Source: Vibrio harveyi NBRC 15634 = ATCC 14126 = KCTC 12724
GTDB taxonomy: Bacteria; Pseudomonadota; Gammaproteobacteria; Enterobacterales; Vibrionaceae
Direction: 5' to 3'
Assembly: GCF_001591145.1 (NCBI RefSeq)
Contig: NZ_BCUF01000001.1
Location: forward strand, 124,001-188,000
Length of the DNA stretch: 64,000 nt
The position numbers and the translations under genes are program-made. Below the pieces are notes generated by a model, which was given only the letters and a program-made list of their open reading frames with translations, ran no database searches and had not been told where the DNA came from. Below, piece after piece: positions 1-10,423 of this stretch (positions within the stretch are counted from its first letter, which is position 1; the number at the start of each line of letters is the position of its first letter).

Positions 1-65
1 TACCATGTAGGTTATAAGTTTATAAATTATATGAAACAAGATCTTGTCGGGAGGAAGAATTTACG

Positions 66-1133
66 ATGCCGTATCCGCAAAAATTCGATACTCCTGTTGC
101 TCAGTTGTTTGATGAGCAGAGTAGGGGAACTGTTCTAACAGTCTTAATGTTGGTGACCTTGGCGACATTTGTGCCACTTGGTATTAAAAATCTCCTGATT
201 GGGGAGACATTCCTTGGGTGTGTTTTACTGGCTTTCCAACTGAGTTTCATTATTGAGTTTGCTGCATTGTTTATCCTTGGTGAAAGTAAAATTGGATATC
301 GTATTCCACTGTTTTTGCTTTGGTTATCAGTGGTTTTAAGTGTGCATATCTTTGGCATCATCGCGACGTATTGGGTATTTCCGGTCATTGTGGCTTTGGT
401 ATTTATCATCCCGAGTAAAGATGCGTTGGTTACCAATGGGTGGATCATAGCTGGCTGTACATTCTCTGCTTGGTATCAACTTGAATGGAGCATCACTTTA
501 CGTTTTGTTGTTGCGGTAATTTGCTGCGCCATAGTTGCGCATGTGGCAGTGCATAAAATTGTTGAGTTGCAGGATAGGTTGAAGTTTCTTTCTACTAGAG
601 ACTCGATGACAGGTGCTCTTAATCGAGGGCAGTTAGAAGCTTTTCTTCTACGAGCCTTAGATGAAAAAAGAAGCGGTACCACCTCTTCAATAGCAGTCAT
701 TGATATTGACCATTTTAAACAGGTAAATGATTTGTACGGTCATGATGTTGGGGATGAGGTGATCAGTCAGATCGTTACAACGCTCAATGACTATTCAAGA
801 GAGTACGATTTGCTGTTTCGATTGGGGGGAGATGAGTTCTTGATCTTGTTTGAAGGACTTTCCGATCAAACCGCGCAATTTATGATGAGTAGCATCAGCG
901 ATAAGGTGCGCGCCAAACATTATCCTCGCCATGCAAAAGTGTCTTTGAGTGTGGGCATTTCTGAGTGCTTGCTTGATGATGACACACCAGATCTTTGGCT
1001 AAAGCGTGCTGACATTGCTTTGTACGATGCAAAGCAAAATGGGCGGGACCAAATTGTAGTGGCTTCTACCATTGCTGCTGAAGTCGAATTGCTCGACTGG
1101 CAGGACGAAGCTCAGCAACGTAGTTATCTATAA
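66..1133 (+). CDS. Membrane-anchored diguanylate cyclase (GGDEF)
   Basis: Predicted to make cyclic di-GMP from two GTP at the inner membrane. About six hydrophobic segments fill residues 20-165, followed by a GGDEF domain of about 170 residues. The active-site motif GGDEF is intact at residues 254-258. The product-inhibition I-site RxxD (REYD, 245-248) sits exactly five residues upstream, so the enzyme should be active and feedback-inhibited. A good ribosome site (GGGAGGAA, about 49-56) precedes the ATG. The N-terminal membrane region resembles no sensor domain I can name. A PilZ protein at 12-14.5 kb and a Tad pilus locus are possible downstream interests, but no direct link is visible. The domain call is secure; the signal sensed is unknown. 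Confidence 0.93.
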   Translation: MPYPQKFDTPVAQLFDEQSRGTVLTVLMLVTLATFVPLGIKNLLIGETFLGCVLLAFQLSFIIEFAALFILGESKIGYRIPLFLLWLSVVLSVHIFGIIATYWVFPVIVALVFIIPSKDALVTNGWIIAGCTFSAWYQLEWSITLRFVVAVICCAIVAHVAVHKIVELQDRLKFLSTRDSMTGALNRGQLEAFLLRALDEKRSGTTSSIAVIDIDHFKQVNDLYGHDVGDEVISQIVTTLNDYSREYDLLFRLGGDEFLILFEGLSDQTAQFMMSSISDKVRAKHYPRHAKVSLSVGISECLLDDDTPDLWLKRADIALYDAKQNGRDQIVVASTIAAEVELLDWQDEAQQRSYL

Positions 1134-1265
1134 ACTCGCGAGGACAAACTCACGAGGAAAGTTGCCCCTAAAGCAATAATAAGCGAGAATACCGCGCAAT
1201 ATTGAATCGAATAAAGCTTGTTTGAATTTCGAGCAAGTCATCAGACATCAAAGAAGACCAGTTTC

Positions 1266-2855
1266 ATGTCAAATACACCTTTTCTAGGCGAAGTTTCTAA
1301 GCGTAGAACGTTCGCTATTATTTCTCACCCGGATGCGGGTAAAACCACCATTACTGAAAAAGTACTGTTATTCGGAAACGCGATCCAAAAAGCAGGTACG
1401 GTTAAAGGTCGTGGTAACGCACAGCACGCAAAATCAGACTGGATGGAAATGGAAAAGGAACGTGGTATCTCGGTTACTACTTCTGTAATGCAGTTCCCTT
1501 ACAACGATTGTCTGGTAAACCTACTTGATACTCCTGGACACGAAGACTTCTCGGAAGATACTTACCGTACTCTAACGGCAGTTGACTCATGTCTGATGGT
1601 TATCGATGCAGCGAAAGGTGTTGAGGACCGTACTCGTAAACTAATGGAAGTTACACGTCTACGTGACACGCCAATCGTAACCTTCATGAACAAACTTGAC
1701 CGCGACGTTCGTGATCCAATGGAAGTATTGGATGAAGTAGAAAACGAATTGGGCATGATGTGTGCGCCAATCACATGGCCAATCGGCTGTGGTAAAGAGT
1801 TTAAAGGTGTTTACCACATTCACCGTGACGAAACGATTCTGTACGAATCAGGTCATGGTCATGAGATCCAAGAAGTTCGCATCATCAAAGGTCTAGACAA
1901 TCCAGAGCTAGACGAAAAAGTAGGTGAAAGCCTAGCAGAAAGCGTTCGTGAAGAGCTTGAACTTGTCATGGGCGCATGCCCTGAGTTTGACTTAGAGTTA
2001 TTCCTAACGGGTGAACTAACGCCAGTTTACTTTGGTACGGCACTGGGTAACTTTGGTGTTGACCACATGCTAGATGGTCTGACGGAGTGGGCTCCTGCAC
2101 CGAAAACGCGTCAAGCAGTTGAGCGTGATGTTGAAGCAACAGAAGACAAGTTCTCTGGTTTCGTATTTAAGATCCAAGCAAACATGGATCCAAAACACCG
2201 TGACCGTATTGCCTTCATGCGTATCGTATCGGGCACTTACACGCAAGGCATGAAGATGAACCACGTTCGTCTTGGCAAGCAAGTGAGTATTTCAGATGCG
2301 GTAACCTTTATGGCGGGTGACCGTTCTCGTGCAGAGCACGCTTACGCGGGTGACATCATTGGTCTACACAACCACGGCACTATCCAAATTGGTGACACTT
2401 TCACTCAAGGTGAAGCGCTGAAGTTTTCTGGTATTCCAAACTTTGCTCCGGAATTGTTCCGTCGTATTCGTCTAAAAGATCCATTGAAGCAGAAGCAGCT
2501 ACTAAAAGGTCTGGTTCAGCTGTCTGAAGAAGGTGCGGTACAGGTATTCCGTCCATTGCAAAACAACGACCTTATCGTAGGTGCGGTTGGTGTACTTCAG
2601 TTTGACGTGGTTGTAGCTCGTTTGAAGTCAGAATACAACGTTGAAGCGATCTATGAAGGCGTGAACGTGGCAACTGCTCGTTGGGTTGAGTGTGGCGATG
2701 CGAAGAAACTGGATGAGTTCCAGCGTAAGAACCAAACGAACCTAGCATTGGACGGTGGCGATAACCTAACTTACATTGCACCGACCATGGTTAACCTAAA
2801 CCTAGCGCAAGAGCGTTTCCCTGATATCGATTTCCGTGCGACACGTGAGCACTAA
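1266..2855 (+). CDS. prfC: Peptide chain release factor 3 (RF3)
   Basis: Translational GTPase that removes RF1 or RF2 from the ribosome after peptide release. The G1 motif SHPDAGKTT is at residues 20-28, the G3 motif DTPGHEDF follows, and G4 appears as NKLDRD. I chose the start giving [10 protein letters not shown], a 529-residue protein as in other vibrios. The frame stays open 48 bases further upstream, but that stretch does not look conserved. Codon use is strongly biased toward CTA, CGT and GGT, as in highly expressed Vibrio genes. A strong terminator follows at 2894-2935. Family and function are secure. Confidence 0.97.
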   Translation: MSNTPFLGEVSKRRTFAIISHPDAGKTTITEKVLLFGNAIQKAGTVKGRGNAQHAKSDWMEMEKERGISVTTSVMQFPYNDCLVNLLDTPGHEDFSEDTYRTLTAVDSCLMVIDAAKGVEDRTRKLMEVTRLRDTPIVTFMNKLDRDVRDPMEVLDEVENELGMMCAPITWPIGCGKEFKGVYHIHRDETILYESGHGHEIQEVRIIKGLDNPELDEKVGESLAESVREELELVMGACPEFDLELFLTGELTPVYFGTALGNFGVDHMLDGLTEWAPAPKTRQAVERDVEATEDKFSGFVFKIQANMDPKHRDRIAFMRIVSGTYTQGMKMNHVRLGKQVSISDAVTFMAGDRSRAEHAYAGDIIGLHNHGTIQIGDTFTQGEALKFSGIPNFAPELFRRIRLKDPLKQKQLLKGLVQLSEEGAVQVFRPLQNNDLIVGAVGVLQFDVVVARLKSEYNVEAIYEGVNVATARWVECGDAKKLDEFQRKNQTNLALDGGDNLTYIAPTMVNLNLAQERFPDIDFRATREH

Positions 2856-2893
2856 TCGAATCTAACTCGCTTTATATCGCGTACTAGATTATA

Positions 2894-2938
2894 AGCCGCC
2901 GTTAGCTATACACTTAGTTAACGGCGGTTTTTTTTATT
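2894..2938 (+). terminator. Rho-independent terminator of prfC
   Basis: CCGCCGTTA and TAACGGCGG form a stem, followed by a run of eight T. It lies 38 bases past the prfC stop codon. Confidence 0.9.
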
Positions 2939-2978
2939 TGGTTTGGAAAGAACTCTATGAGCTAAAAAAGGGTGTGTA

Positions 2979-3146
2979 ATGAACTGGTTTAAAAAAGGAC
3001 TTAAACGCTACGATGATTGGTGCAAAGAGATGGGACTAACACCCGATCAAAAGCGCAGTTGCGTGCCGTACAAACAAGACCCAGCTAATGAGCCATCTTC
3101 AACAAAGAAAGAAGATCAAGAGAAGCCAAGTAATGAAACTATTTGA
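2979..3146 (+). CDS. Small DUF5363-family protein
   Basis: A 55-residue protein beginning MNWFKKGLKRYDDWCKEMGL, with the segment DQKRSCVPYKQDP in the middle and a charged, low-complexity tail. This matches the small Vibrio family I recall as DUF5363; its function is unknown. It has no signal peptide or membrane segment, and holds two cysteines (residues 15 and 28). Its last 14 bases overlap the start of the downstream tatD-type gene, so the two are probably translationally coupled. It is preceded by AAAAAAGGGTGTGTA, a usable ribosome site. The gene is too short for many gene finders. Confidence 0.75.
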   Translation: MNWFKKGLKRYDDWCKEMGLTPDQKRSCVPYKQDPANEPSSTKKEDQEKPSNETI

Positions 3147-3906
3147 TACTCATTGCCACTTTGACTTCGATGTCTTCCAAGATGACTTTGCATATCAAGT
3201 TGAGCTTGCGCGTGAGCAAGGAGTAGAGCGCATCCTTATTCCGTCTGTCGGGCCAAGTAATTGGACTCGCATTCAAGACCTCGCCAATCAATATTCTCAT
3301 CTCTATTATGCGCTGGGTTTTCATCCCTATTTTCTCCAACAAGAGTTTGAGCAATTTGCTCCAGAGTTGGAATCATTGCTTTCTTCGTCCAACCGGCAAT
3401 GCGTTGCAATAGGAGAGTGCGGTTTGGATTTCGCCATCGAAGTGCCGGTTGAGCGACAAGAGCGCGCGCTTGAGTTGCAATTTGAGCTAGCAAAGCGGTT
3501 TGATTTACCGGTGATCCTGCACAGCCGCAAAGCGCACAATCGACTTATTCAAATGGTCAAAGCGGCACATTTACCAAAAGGTGGGGTGTTGCATGCGTTC
3601 TCAGGCAGCTACCAACAGGCGATGGAATGGGTTCGATTAGGATTTTCGATTGGCGTCGGAGGCACTATTACGTATCCGAGAGCTAACAAAACTCGCGACG
3701 CAATTCAAAGATTACCCCTTGAACATCTCGTCTTAGAAACGGATGCCCCAGATATGCCTATACTTGGTTATCAGGGTGAGCCGAATCATCCCTTACAACT
3801 TATTCATGTTCTCAATGAATTGGCTTCTTTACATAGAAAAAGCAAGCAATCGATTGCTTCTAAGCTGTGGGAAAATAGCAATTCTGCTTTCTTTATATGT
3901 GAATAA
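3133..3906 (+). CDS. TatD-family metal-dependent hydrolase (YjjV-like)
   Basis: A 257-residue TIM-barrel amidohydrolase of the TatD DNase family, probably cytoplasmic. The metal-binding motif DTHCHFD is at residues 5-11; further family motifs are GECGLD, LHSRKAH and LETDAPD near the C-terminus. Homologues act as 3'-5' exonucleases or D-aminoacyl hydrolases, and the substrate here cannot be read from sequence. I start at ATG 3133 (MKLFDTHCHF), since the upstream in-frame extension lies inside the overlapping DUF5363 gene. The protein resembles E. coli YjjV more than TatD itself. Confidence 0.88.
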   Translation: MKLFDTHCHFDFDVFQDDFAYQVELAREQGVERILIPSVGPSNWTRIQDLANQYSHLYYALGFHPYFLQQEFEQFAPELESLLSSSNRQCVAIGECGLDFAIEVPVERQERALELQFELAKRFDLPVILHSRKAHNRLIQMVKAAHLPKGGVLHAFSGSYQQAMEWVRLGFSIGVGGTITYPRANKTRDAIQRLPLEHLVLETDAPDMPILGYQGEPNHPLQLIHVLNELASLHRKSKQSIASKLWENSNSAFFICE

Positions 3907-3930
3907 AATCTAAAGAAGCTGTTTAAAAGC

Positions 3931-3942
3931 GAAAACGTTTTC
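3931..3942. promoter_or_regulatory. PurR/CytR-like operator before nupC
   Basis: The perfect palindrome GAAAACGTTTTC lies about 170 bases before nupC. The core resembles LacI-family operators, including PurR and CytR sites. Either regulator would fit a nucleoside transporter; the assignment is inference. Confidence 0.45.
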
Positions 3943-3950
3943 CTGCTTAT

Positions 3951-3966
3951 TGTGAGTTGACTCACA
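3951..3966. promoter_or_regulatory. CRP-binding site before nupC
   Basis: TGTGAGTTGACTCACA matches the CRP consensus TGTGA-N6-TCACA in all ten defined positions. It lies 144 bases before the nupC start and 9 bases past the PurR/CytR-like palindrome. CRP control of nucleoside uptake is well established in enteric bacteria. Confidence 0.75.
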
Positions 3967-4110
3967 AACGAGAGTGAATCAATGATGAATCTTATAAGAA
4001 AGTGTGAGGGTGGCATTACTTTAATTGATTCTGCATGAGTATAATTGCCCCCGCTTTATAGCTCCATTTTGTAACACGCCAACAAATAACTTATAAGGAA
4101 GTCATAAACT

Positions 4111-5394
4111 ATGAGCCTGTTTATGAGCCTAGTCGGTATGGTAGTGCTTCTTGCTATCGCATTTGCATTTTCCAATAACCGTAAAGCTATCAATCTAAGA
4201 ACTGTGGGTGGCGCATTTGCTATCCAATTCATCCTAGGTGCATTCGTTCTTTACGTACCTTGGGGCCGTGATCTACTAAACGGTTTCTCTACTGGTGTTT
4301 CTAACGTTATCAACTACGGTAACAACGGTTCATCATTCCTATTCGGTGGTCTTGTTTCTGACAAGATGTTCGAAGTATTCGGCGGCGGCGGCTTCATCTT
4401 CGCATTCCGCGTTCTTCCTACACTGATCTTCTTCTCAGCACTGATTTCAGTTCTTTACTACATTGGCGTAATGCAGTGGGTTATCAAGATTCTTGGTGGT
4501 GCACTACAAAAAGCGCTTGGCACTTCTCGTGCGGAATCAATGTCTGCAGCAGCTAACATTTTCGTAGGTCAAACTGAAGCACCTCTTGTTGTTCGTCCTT
4601 TCGTTCCAAAAATGACTCAATCTGAGCTATTTGCGGTAATGTGTGGTGGTCTAGCATCTGTAGCTGGTGGTGTACTAGCAGGTTACGCTTCAATGGGTGT
4701 ACCTCTAGAGTACCTAGTAGCAGCATCATTCATGGCAGCACCAGGTGGTCTACTATTCGCTAAGATTCTTCACCCAGAGACTGATCAGCCTCACGAAGAC
4801 ATCGAAGAAGCAATGGACGGTGGCGACGACAAACCAGCTAACGTAATCGACGCAGCAGCGGGCGGTGCGGCTTCTGGTCTACAACTAGCACTAAACGTTG
4901 GTGCAATGCTAATCGCGTTCGTAGGTCTGATTGCGCTTGTTAACGGTATGCTAGGTGGCATCGGCGGTTGGTTCGGTATGCCTGAACTGACTCTAGAACT
5001 AATCCTAGGTTACGCGTTCTCTCCACTAGCATTCCTAATCGGTGTTCCTTGGGACGAAGCAGTTGTTGCTGGTTCATTCATCGGTCAGAAACTAGTTATT
5101 AACGAATTCGTTGCTTACTTGAACTTCACACCTTACCTAGGTGACAGCGCTCAAGTAGTTGCGGCAACTGGTGAAGTAATGTCTGAGAAGACTACAGCTA
5201 TCATCTCATTCGCACTATGTGGCTTCGCGAACCTTTCTTCTATCGCGATCCTACTTGGTGGTCTAGGTAGCCTTGCACCAAACCGTCGTTCAGATATCGC
5301 TCGCATGGGTATTAAAGCAGTTCTTGCTGGTACGTTGTCTAACCTAATGGCAGCGACTATCGCAGGCTTCTGCCTTAGCCTTGCAGCATTTTAA
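4111..5394 (+). CDS. nupC: Concentrative nucleoside transporter, NupC family
   Basis: Inner-membrane symporter that brings nucleosides into the cell with protons or sodium. The 427-residue protein is very hydrophobic, with a family-typical N-terminal region, a central gate domain and C-terminal nucleoside-binding domain (GQTEAPLVV near residue 151, and NEFVAYLNF). Codon bias is strong, suggesting high expression. The start is supported by the ribosome site AAGGAAG. It lies upstream of the deo genes on the same strand, separated by a terminator and a 580-base gap, so it is probably a separate transcript serving the same pathway. Confidence 0.95.
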   Translation: MSLFMSLVGMVVLLAIAFAFSNNRKAINLRTVGGAFAIQFILGAFVLYVPWGRDLLNGFSTGVSNVINYGNNGSSFLFGGLVSDKMFEVFGGGGFIFAFRVLPTLIFFSALISVLYYIGVMQWVIKILGGALQKALGTSRAESMSAAANIFVGQTEAPLVVRPFVPKMTQSELFAVMCGGLASVAGGVLAGYASMGVPLEYLVAASFMAAPGGLLFAKILHPETDQPHEDIEEAMDGGDDKPANVIDAAAGGAASGLQLALNVGAMLIAFVGLIALVNGMLGGIGGWFGMPELTLELILGYAFSPLAFLIGVPWDEAVVAGSFIGQKLVINEFVAYLNFTPYLGDSAQVVAATGEVMSEKTTAIISFALCGFANLSSIAILLGGLGSLAPNRRSDIARMGIKAVLAGTLSNLMAATIAGFCLSLAAF

Positions 5395-5432
5395 TTAGAA
5401 TCGGTTCTTAATATATAGACGCCGTTTTAAAC

Positions 5433-5476
5433 CATGCCCTGTAGCAAGAGATTGCTGCGGGGCATTTTTCGTTTTT
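5433..5476 (+). terminator. Terminator of nupC
   Basis: GCCCTGTAGCAA pairs with TTGCTGCGGGGC (12 pairs, two of them G-U) around a four-base loop, followed by ATTTTTCGTTTTTT. Confidence 0.85.
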
Positions 5477-5974
5477 TGGACCTGAAAACTTAACCGCACG
5501 TAGATCTACGTGAGTGGCTTACGCAGTCGGTGGAATAGGGGCTGGAAAATTTTGAGATACAAACCGTTTGCGCTCTATTTGGTGCTACAGTTTTGCGGTG
5601 AATATCTATAATGTAGTAATCACGAGATCGTGGTTATGATAACCACTTAATCATAGAGTGAATATTACATACTCGATGGGCAAATGAATTGCCCTCAATA
5701 TCAAATCAAACAAGCGTTTTATTGTTTGATGTGATATTAAAGACACCGCAATCATAGATTGTTGTGCCATAGGCCAAACTGGTACTGTGCGGTGACAAGG
5801 ATAGCAATTGGCATATGACTTTTTCGCAGTATATGCCGAGTCTTCAGGGAACCAAGTCCGTTCATAAATAGACTGTTTAGCCAATTTCTCACACTGTCTC
5901 GACTTGTTGATTATAGTTAGAGAAGTGATGTGAGGCTGAGTAGTGAATTTTTTGAATATTGATCGGAGATAGAA
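5477..5974. promoter_or_regulatory. Palindrome-rich deo promoter region
   Basis: This 500-base gap between the nupC terminator and deoC has no convincing gene. It carries three strong symmetries. The first is a perfect 16-base palindrome, CACGTAGATCTACGTG (5497-5512). The second is an inverted repeat with eight-base arms, GTGGTTAT and ATAACCAC, around one base (5630-5646). The third is a long hairpin with 16-base arms, one mismatch and an eight-base loop (5698-5737). The position is where CytR, DeoR-type or CRP control would be expected. I cannot assign the regulator to any of these elements. Confidence 0.5.
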
Positions 5975-6751
5975 ATGAGCGATTTAAAAGCAGCAGCGCT
6001 ACGTGCACTGAAACTTATGGACCTTACTACGCTAAATGATGATGACACTGATGCAAAAGTGATCTCACTATGTCATGACGCGAAATCTGCAGTAGGCAAC
6101 ACAGCTGCAATTTGTATTTACCCTCGCTTTATTCCTATTGCTAAGAAGACACTTCGTGAGCAAGGCACGCCAGAAGTTCGTATCGCAACAGTAACGAACT
6201 TCCCACACGGTAACGACGATATTGAAATCGCTGTTGCTGAAACAAAAGCGGCTGTCGCTTACGGTGCAGACGAAGTTGACGTAGTTTTCCCATACCGCGC
6301 TCTAATGGCGGGTGATGAGAAAGTGGGCTTCGAGCTAGTTAAGCAATGTAAAGAAGCTTGTGGTGACATCCTTCTTAAAGTGATCATCGAAACTGGTGAA
6401 CTTAAAGAAGAAGCGCTAATCAAGAAAGCATCTCAAATCTGTATTGAAGCAGGTGCTGACTTCATTAAAACTTCAACTGGTAAAGTGCCAGTAAACGCAA
6501 CGCCTGAATACGCTCGCATGATGCTTGAAGTTATTCGTGACATGGGTGTTGCAGAAACTGTTGGTTTCAAACCAGCAGGTGGTGTGCGTACTGCTGAAGA
6601 TGCAGCGGCATACCTAGCAATGGCTGACGAAATCCTAGGTGATAACTGGGTTGATGCTCGTCATTACCGTTTCGGTGCGTCTAGCCTGCTTACAAACCTA
6701 CTAAATACATTAGAAGTATCGGACGAAGTCGCTGATCCAACAGCGTACTAA
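5975..6751 (+). CDS. deoC: Deoxyribose-phosphate aldolase
   Basis: Splits 2-deoxyribose-5-phosphate into glyceraldehyde-3-phosphate and acetaldehyde, the last step of deoxynucleoside breakdown. The 258-residue class I aldolase carries the Schiff-base lysine in DFIKTSTGK (Lys165), the second active-site lysine in GFKPAGG (Lys199) and Asp102. It is the first gene of deoC-deoA-deoB-deoD. The start is supported by GATCGGAGATAG upstream. Codon bias is strong. Confidence 0.97.
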   Translation: MSDLKAAALRALKLMDLTTLNDDDTDAKVISLCHDAKSAVGNTAAICIYPRFIPIAKKTLREQGTPEVRIATVTNFPHGNDDIEIAVAETKAAVAYGADEVDVVFPYRALMAGDEKVGFELVKQCKEACGDILLKVIIETGELKEEALIKKASQICIEAGADFIKTSTGKVPVNATPEYARMMLEVIRDMGVAETVGFKPAGGVRTAEDAAAYLAMADEILGDNWVDARHYRFGASSLLTNLLNTLEVSDEVADPTAY

Positions 6752-6771
6752 TTCCAACAATACGTCTGAAC

Positions 6772-6795
6772 GGTAGCACCAACTTTGGTGCTACC
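6772..6795 (+). repeat. Hairpin between deoC and deoA
   Basis: GGTAGCACCAA and TTGGTGCTACC are perfect 11-base arms separated by two bases. No T run follows, so it is more likely an RNA-processing or stability element than a terminator. Confidence 0.6.
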
Positions 6796-6849
6796 AAACC
6801 TCTTCTATCCTACTTATACCATGGCTCAAAATGAGCTTGGGAGGCACTA

Positions 6850-8178
6850 ATGTATTTACCACAAGAAATTATCCGTAAAAAACGTGACGGCGAAGTTCTA
6901 ACAGCCGACGAAATCAACTTCTTCATTCAAGGCGTAGCGAACAACAGTGTATCTGAAGGTCAGATCGCTGCATTTGCTATGACAATCTTCTTCAATGAAA
7001 TGACGATGCCAGAACGTATCGCACTAACGTGTGCAATGCGTGATTCAGGTATGGTTATCGATTGGAGCCACATGAACTTTGGTGGTCCAATTGTCGATAA
7101 GCACTCTACCGGTGGTGTGGGTGACGTAACTTCTCTAATGCTTGGTCCAATGGTGGCTGCATGTGGTGGTTTCGTACCAATGATCTCTGGTCGTGGTCTT
7201 GGTCATACTGGCGGTACGCTGGATAAGCTTGAGTCTATCCCTGGCTACAACATCACGCCAACAAACGATGTTTTCGGTCAAGTGACCAAAGATGCTGGTG
7301 TGGCTATCATCGGTCAAACGGGTGATCTTGCTCCTGCGGATAAGCGTGTTTACGCGACTCGCGATATCACGGCTACTGTAGACAACATTTCACTAATCAC
7401 GGCGTCGATTTTATCGAAGAAGCTTGCTGCTGGTCTTGAATCTCTAGTGATGGACGTAAAAGTTGGCTCTGGTGCATTCATGCCAACTTATGAAGCGTCT
7501 GAAGAGCTAGCAAAATCAATCGTTGCGGTAGCAAACGGTGCAGGCACTAAGACAACCGCTATCCTAACGGACATGAACCAAGTCTTGGCGTCTTCTGCGG
7601 GTAACGCAGTGGAAGTACGTGAAGCGGTTCGCTTCCTAACAGGTGAATACCGTAACCCACGTCTACTTGAAGTAACAATGGCGTCATGTGCAGAAATGCT
7701 GGTACTTGGCAAACTTGCTGAGAACACAGAAGACGCACGTGCAAAACTGATGGAAGCGCTAGACAACGGCAAAGCTGCTGAGTGCTTCGGTAAGATGGTT
7801 GCTGGTCTAGGTGGTCCTGCGGACTTCGTAGAAAACTACGATAACTACCTAGAAAAAGCAGAAATTATTAAACCTGTATACGCAACAGAAACTGGCGTTG
7901 TATCTGCGATGGACACTCGTGCTATCGGCATGGCTGTTGTTTCAATGGGCGGCGGTCGTCGCGTTGCGACAGATGAAATCGACTATGCAGTTGGTTTCGA
8001 TAACTTCATCCGTCTAGGTGAAGTAGCAGATAGCGATAAACCTCTTGCGGTTATTCATGCTCGTACTGAAGAGCAATGGGAAGAAGCCGCTAAAGCACTT
8101 CGCAGTGCAATCACTGTAGGTGGTGAGTACACACCAACTCCAGAGGTTTACCGTCAAATCCGTGCAGAAGATCTTTAA
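6850..8178 (+). CDS. deoA: Thymidine phosphorylase
   Basis: Cytoplasmic enzyme converting thymidine and phosphate to thymine and 2-deoxyribose-1-phosphate. The 442-residue length is usual for bacterial DeoA. The phosphate-binding region KHSTGGVGD and the family signature near [17 protein letters not shown] are both present (residues about 84-130). It follows deoC with a 98-base spacer that holds a strong hairpin, and has the ribosome site TTGGGAGG. The product feeds DeoB. Confidence 0.97.
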   Translation: MYLPQEIIRKKRDGEVLTADEINFFIQGVANNSVSEGQIAAFAMTIFFNEMTMPERIALTCAMRDSGMVIDWSHMNFGGPIVDKHSTGGVGDVTSLMLGPMVAACGGFVPMISGRGLGHTGGTLDKLESIPGYNITPTNDVFGQVTKDAGVAIIGQTGDLAPADKRVYATRDITATVDNISLITASILSKKLAAGLESLVMDVKVGSGAFMPTYEASEELAKSIVAVANGAGTKTTAILTDMNQVLASSAGNAVEVREAVRFLTGEYRNPRLLEVTMASCAEMLVLGKLAENTEDARAKLMEALDNGKAAECFGKMVAGLGGPADFVENYDNYLEKAEIIKPVYATETGVVSAMDTRAIGMAVVSMGGGRRVATDEIDYAVGFDNFIRLGEVADSDKPLAVIHARTEEQWEEAAKALRSAITVGGEYTPTPEVYRQIRAEDL

Positions 8179-8246
8179 TCGAATAAGTAATTACACAAGG
8201 CCTACTCAACCATAATAAGAAGCCGAGTGGGCCTAAGGAACGAGCA

Positions 8247-9467
8247 ATGAAAAGAGCATTTATTTTAGTACTAGACTCATTCGGCATCGGCGCAGCTGCA
8301 GATGCAGAACAATTTGGTGATGTAGGTTCAGACACATTAGGTCATATTGCAGACCAGTGTGAGCAAGGCTTAGCAGATAACGATCAACGTAAAGGTGCAC
8401 TTCGTCTTCCAAACCTATCTAAGTTAGGTTTGGCAATGGCACATAAAGAGTCAACAGGTCGCTTCGCACCTGGCCTAGACGCAGATGCAGAAATCATTGG
8501 TGCGTACGGTCACGCAGCAGAGCTTTCTTCAGGTAAAGATACTCCATCTGGTCACTGGGAAATCGCTGGTGTGCCTGTTCTGTTTGATTGGGGCTACTTC
8601 ACTGATAAAGCGAACAGCTTCCCGAAAGAGCTGACTGACCGCATCCTTGAGCGTGCGGGTTTAGACGACTTCCTAGGTAACTGCCATGCATCAGGTACTC
8701 AAGTATTGGATGACCTTGGTGAAGAGCACATGAAGACAGGTCAGCCAATTTTTTACACGTCTGCTGACTCTGTATTCCAAATCGCATGTCACGAAGAGAC
8801 TTTCGGTCTAGACCGTCTACTAGAGCTTTGCCAAATTGCACGTGAAGAGCTAGAAGATTACAACATCGGTCGTGTTATTGCGCGTCCTTTCATTGGTCCT
8901 GGTAAAGGTCAATTTGAACGTACAGGTAACCGTCGTGACCTTTCTGTTGAGCCACCATCAGCAACTGTTCTTCAGAAGCTAGTTGATGAGAAGCAAGGTG
9001 ATGTGGTTTCTATCGGTAAGATCGCTGATATTTACGCGAACTGCGGCATCACTAAGAAAGTGAAAGCGACAGGTATCCCTGCACTGTTCGAAGCAACACT
9101 AGAGCAAATCAAAGAAGCGGGTGACAACAGTATCGTATTCACTAACTTTGTAGACTTCGACTCAGCGTACGGTCACCGTCGTGACGTAGCGGGTTATGCT
9201 GCGGCACTTGAGTATTTCGATGGTCGCATCAACGAAGTGCTAGAGCTAATGGAAGAAGACGATGTTCTTATCCTAACGGCAGACCACGGTTGTGATCCAA
9301 CATGGCCTGGTACTGACCATACTCGTGAGCACATTCCAGTAATTGTTTATGGTAAGAAAGTACCAGCGGGCTCACTAGGTCGTCGTGATAGCTTTGCAGA
9401 TATCGGTCAAACATTGGCAAGTTACTTCGGTACATCACCAATGGATTACGGTAAGAACTTCCTATAA
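8247..9467 (+). CDS. deoB: Phosphopentomutase
   Basis: Interconverts (deoxy)ribose-1-phosphate and (deoxy)ribose-5-phosphate, linking DeoA and DeoD to DeoC. The 406-residue alkaline-phosphatase-fold enzyme shows the metal-binding motifs LDSFGIG at the N-terminus, KDTPSGHWE near residue 97, and [19 protein letters not shown] in the C-terminal third. It follows deoA by 68 bases on the same strand, and its start is preceded by TAAGGAACGAGC. Confidence 0.97.
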   Translation: MKRAFILVLDSFGIGAAADAEQFGDVGSDTLGHIADQCEQGLADNDQRKGALRLPNLSKLGLAMAHKESTGRFAPGLDADAEIIGAYGHAAELSSGKDTPSGHWEIAGVPVLFDWGYFTDKANSFPKELTDRILERAGLDDFLGNCHASGTQVLDDLGEEHMKTGQPIFYTSADSVFQIACHEETFGLDRLLELCQIAREELEDYNIGRVIARPFIGPGKGQFERTGNRRDLSVEPPSATVLQKLVDEKQGDVVSIGKIADIYANCGITKKVKATGIPALFEATLEQIKEAGDNSIVFTNFVDFDSAYGHRRDVAGYAAALEYFDGRINEVLELMEEDDVLILTADHGCDPTWPGTDHTREHIPVIVYGKKVPAGSLGRRDSFADIGQTLASYFGTSPMDYGKNFL

Positions 9468-9481
9468 TTAGGTAGGTTTTG

Positions 9482-9513
9482 AAAACTAGGAGCTTGATTG
9501 CTCCTAGTTTTAT
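9482..9513 (+). terminator. Terminator-like hairpin between deoB and deoD
   Basis: AAAACTAGGAGC and GCTCCTAGTTTT are perfect 12-base arms around a six-base loop, with the T run as part of the stem. It could reduce read-through from deoCAB into deoD. Confidence 0.7.
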
Positions 9514-9613
9514 GTTGGCAGCATGAAAATGTTGCTTGTCGGAAATGAGAATATTCTAGCCAAAACCGCCAGTAGCAGTGCGGATCGCTAGAGACAGGTT
9601 AAGGAAAAGAAAC

Positions 9614-10333
9614 ATGGCAACTCCACATATCAACGCAGAAATGGGTGCATTCGCAGACGTCGTTCTAATGCCGGGTGACCCGCTACGTGCTAAATACATT
9701 GCAGAGACTTTCCTTGAAGATGTAGTTCAAGTATGTGACGTTCGTAATATGTTCGGTTACACCGGCACTTACAAAGGTCGTAAGATCTCAGTAATGGGTC
9801 ACGGTATGGGTATTCCATCATGTTCAATCTACGTGACTGAGCTAATCAAAGACTTCGGTGTGAAGAAAGTGATTCGTGTAGGTAGCTGTGGCGCAGTGAA
9901 CGAAGATATCAAAGTACGTGATGTTGTTATCGGCATGGGCGCTTGTACTGATTCTAAAGTTAACCGCATCCGCTTTAAAGGTCATGACTTTGCCGCTATT
10001 GCTGACTACAAAATGGTTCGCGCAGCAGAAGAAGCAGCGAAAGCTCGCGGCGTAGACGTAAAAGTAGGTAACCTGTTCTCAGCAGAACTGTTCTACACGC
10101 CAGATCCAGAAATGTTCGACGTAATGGACAAGTACGGTATCGTAGGTGTTGAAATGGAAGCGGCTGGTATCTACGGCGTTGCTGCTGAGTACGGCGCGAA
10201 AGCCCTGACTATCTGTACTGTTTCTGACCACATCAAAACTGGCGAGCAAACCACATCAGACGAACGTCAAACTACGTTCAACGACATGATGCTAATCGCA
10301 CTTGATTCAGTATTGCTAGGTGATGAAGAGTAA
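9614..10333 (+). CDS. deoD: Purine nucleoside phosphorylase
   Basis: Splits purine (deoxy)nucleosides with phosphate into base and (deoxy)ribose-1-phosphate. The 239-residue protein is the hexameric bacterial type; it begins [20 protein letters not shown], with the motif [12 protein letters not shown] and the active-site aspartate in TVSDH. I start at ATG 9614 with AAGGAAAAG upstream; the 12 in-frame codons before it are not conserved. The terminator-like hairpin upstream suggests partly separate expression from deoCAB. Vibrios often have two deoD genes; this is the one linked to the deo operon. Confidence 0.96.
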   Translation: MATPHINAEMGAFADVVLMPGDPLRAKYIAETFLEDVVQVCDVRNMFGYTGTYKGRKISVMGHGMGIPSCSIYVTELIKDFGVKKVIRVGSCGAVNEDIKVRDVVIGMGACTDSKVNRIRFKGHDFAAIADYKMVRAAEEAAKARGVDVKVGNLFSAELFYTPDPEMFDVMDKYGIVGVEMEAAGIYGVAAEYGAKALTICTVSDHIKTGEQTTSDERQTTFNDMMLIALDSVLLGDEE

Positions 10334-10370
10334 GGGCGAACAGCCTTCTATTCTTTTGCTTATCAGCATA

Positions 10371-10406
10371 AAAAACAGCCCGCATCATGCGGGCTGTTTT
10401 ATTTTG
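10371..10406. terminator. Bidirectional terminator between deoD and ytjB
   Basis: AACAGCCCGCA and TGCGGGCTGTT form the stem with a two-base loop. T runs lie on both strands, so it can serve deoD on the plus strand and ytjB on the minus strand. Confidence 0.9.
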
Positions 10407-10423
10407 ATAAATTGGTTTTTGAA

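Noticed and set aside
1218..1265. Upstream extension of prfC
   Set aside because: The 16 extra residues are not like any RF3 N-terminus; [10 protein letters not shown] is the family start.
5651..5884. 77-residue open frame on the minus strand in the deo promoter gap
   Set aside because: It runs through the palindromes, has no good ribosome site and resembles no protein I know.
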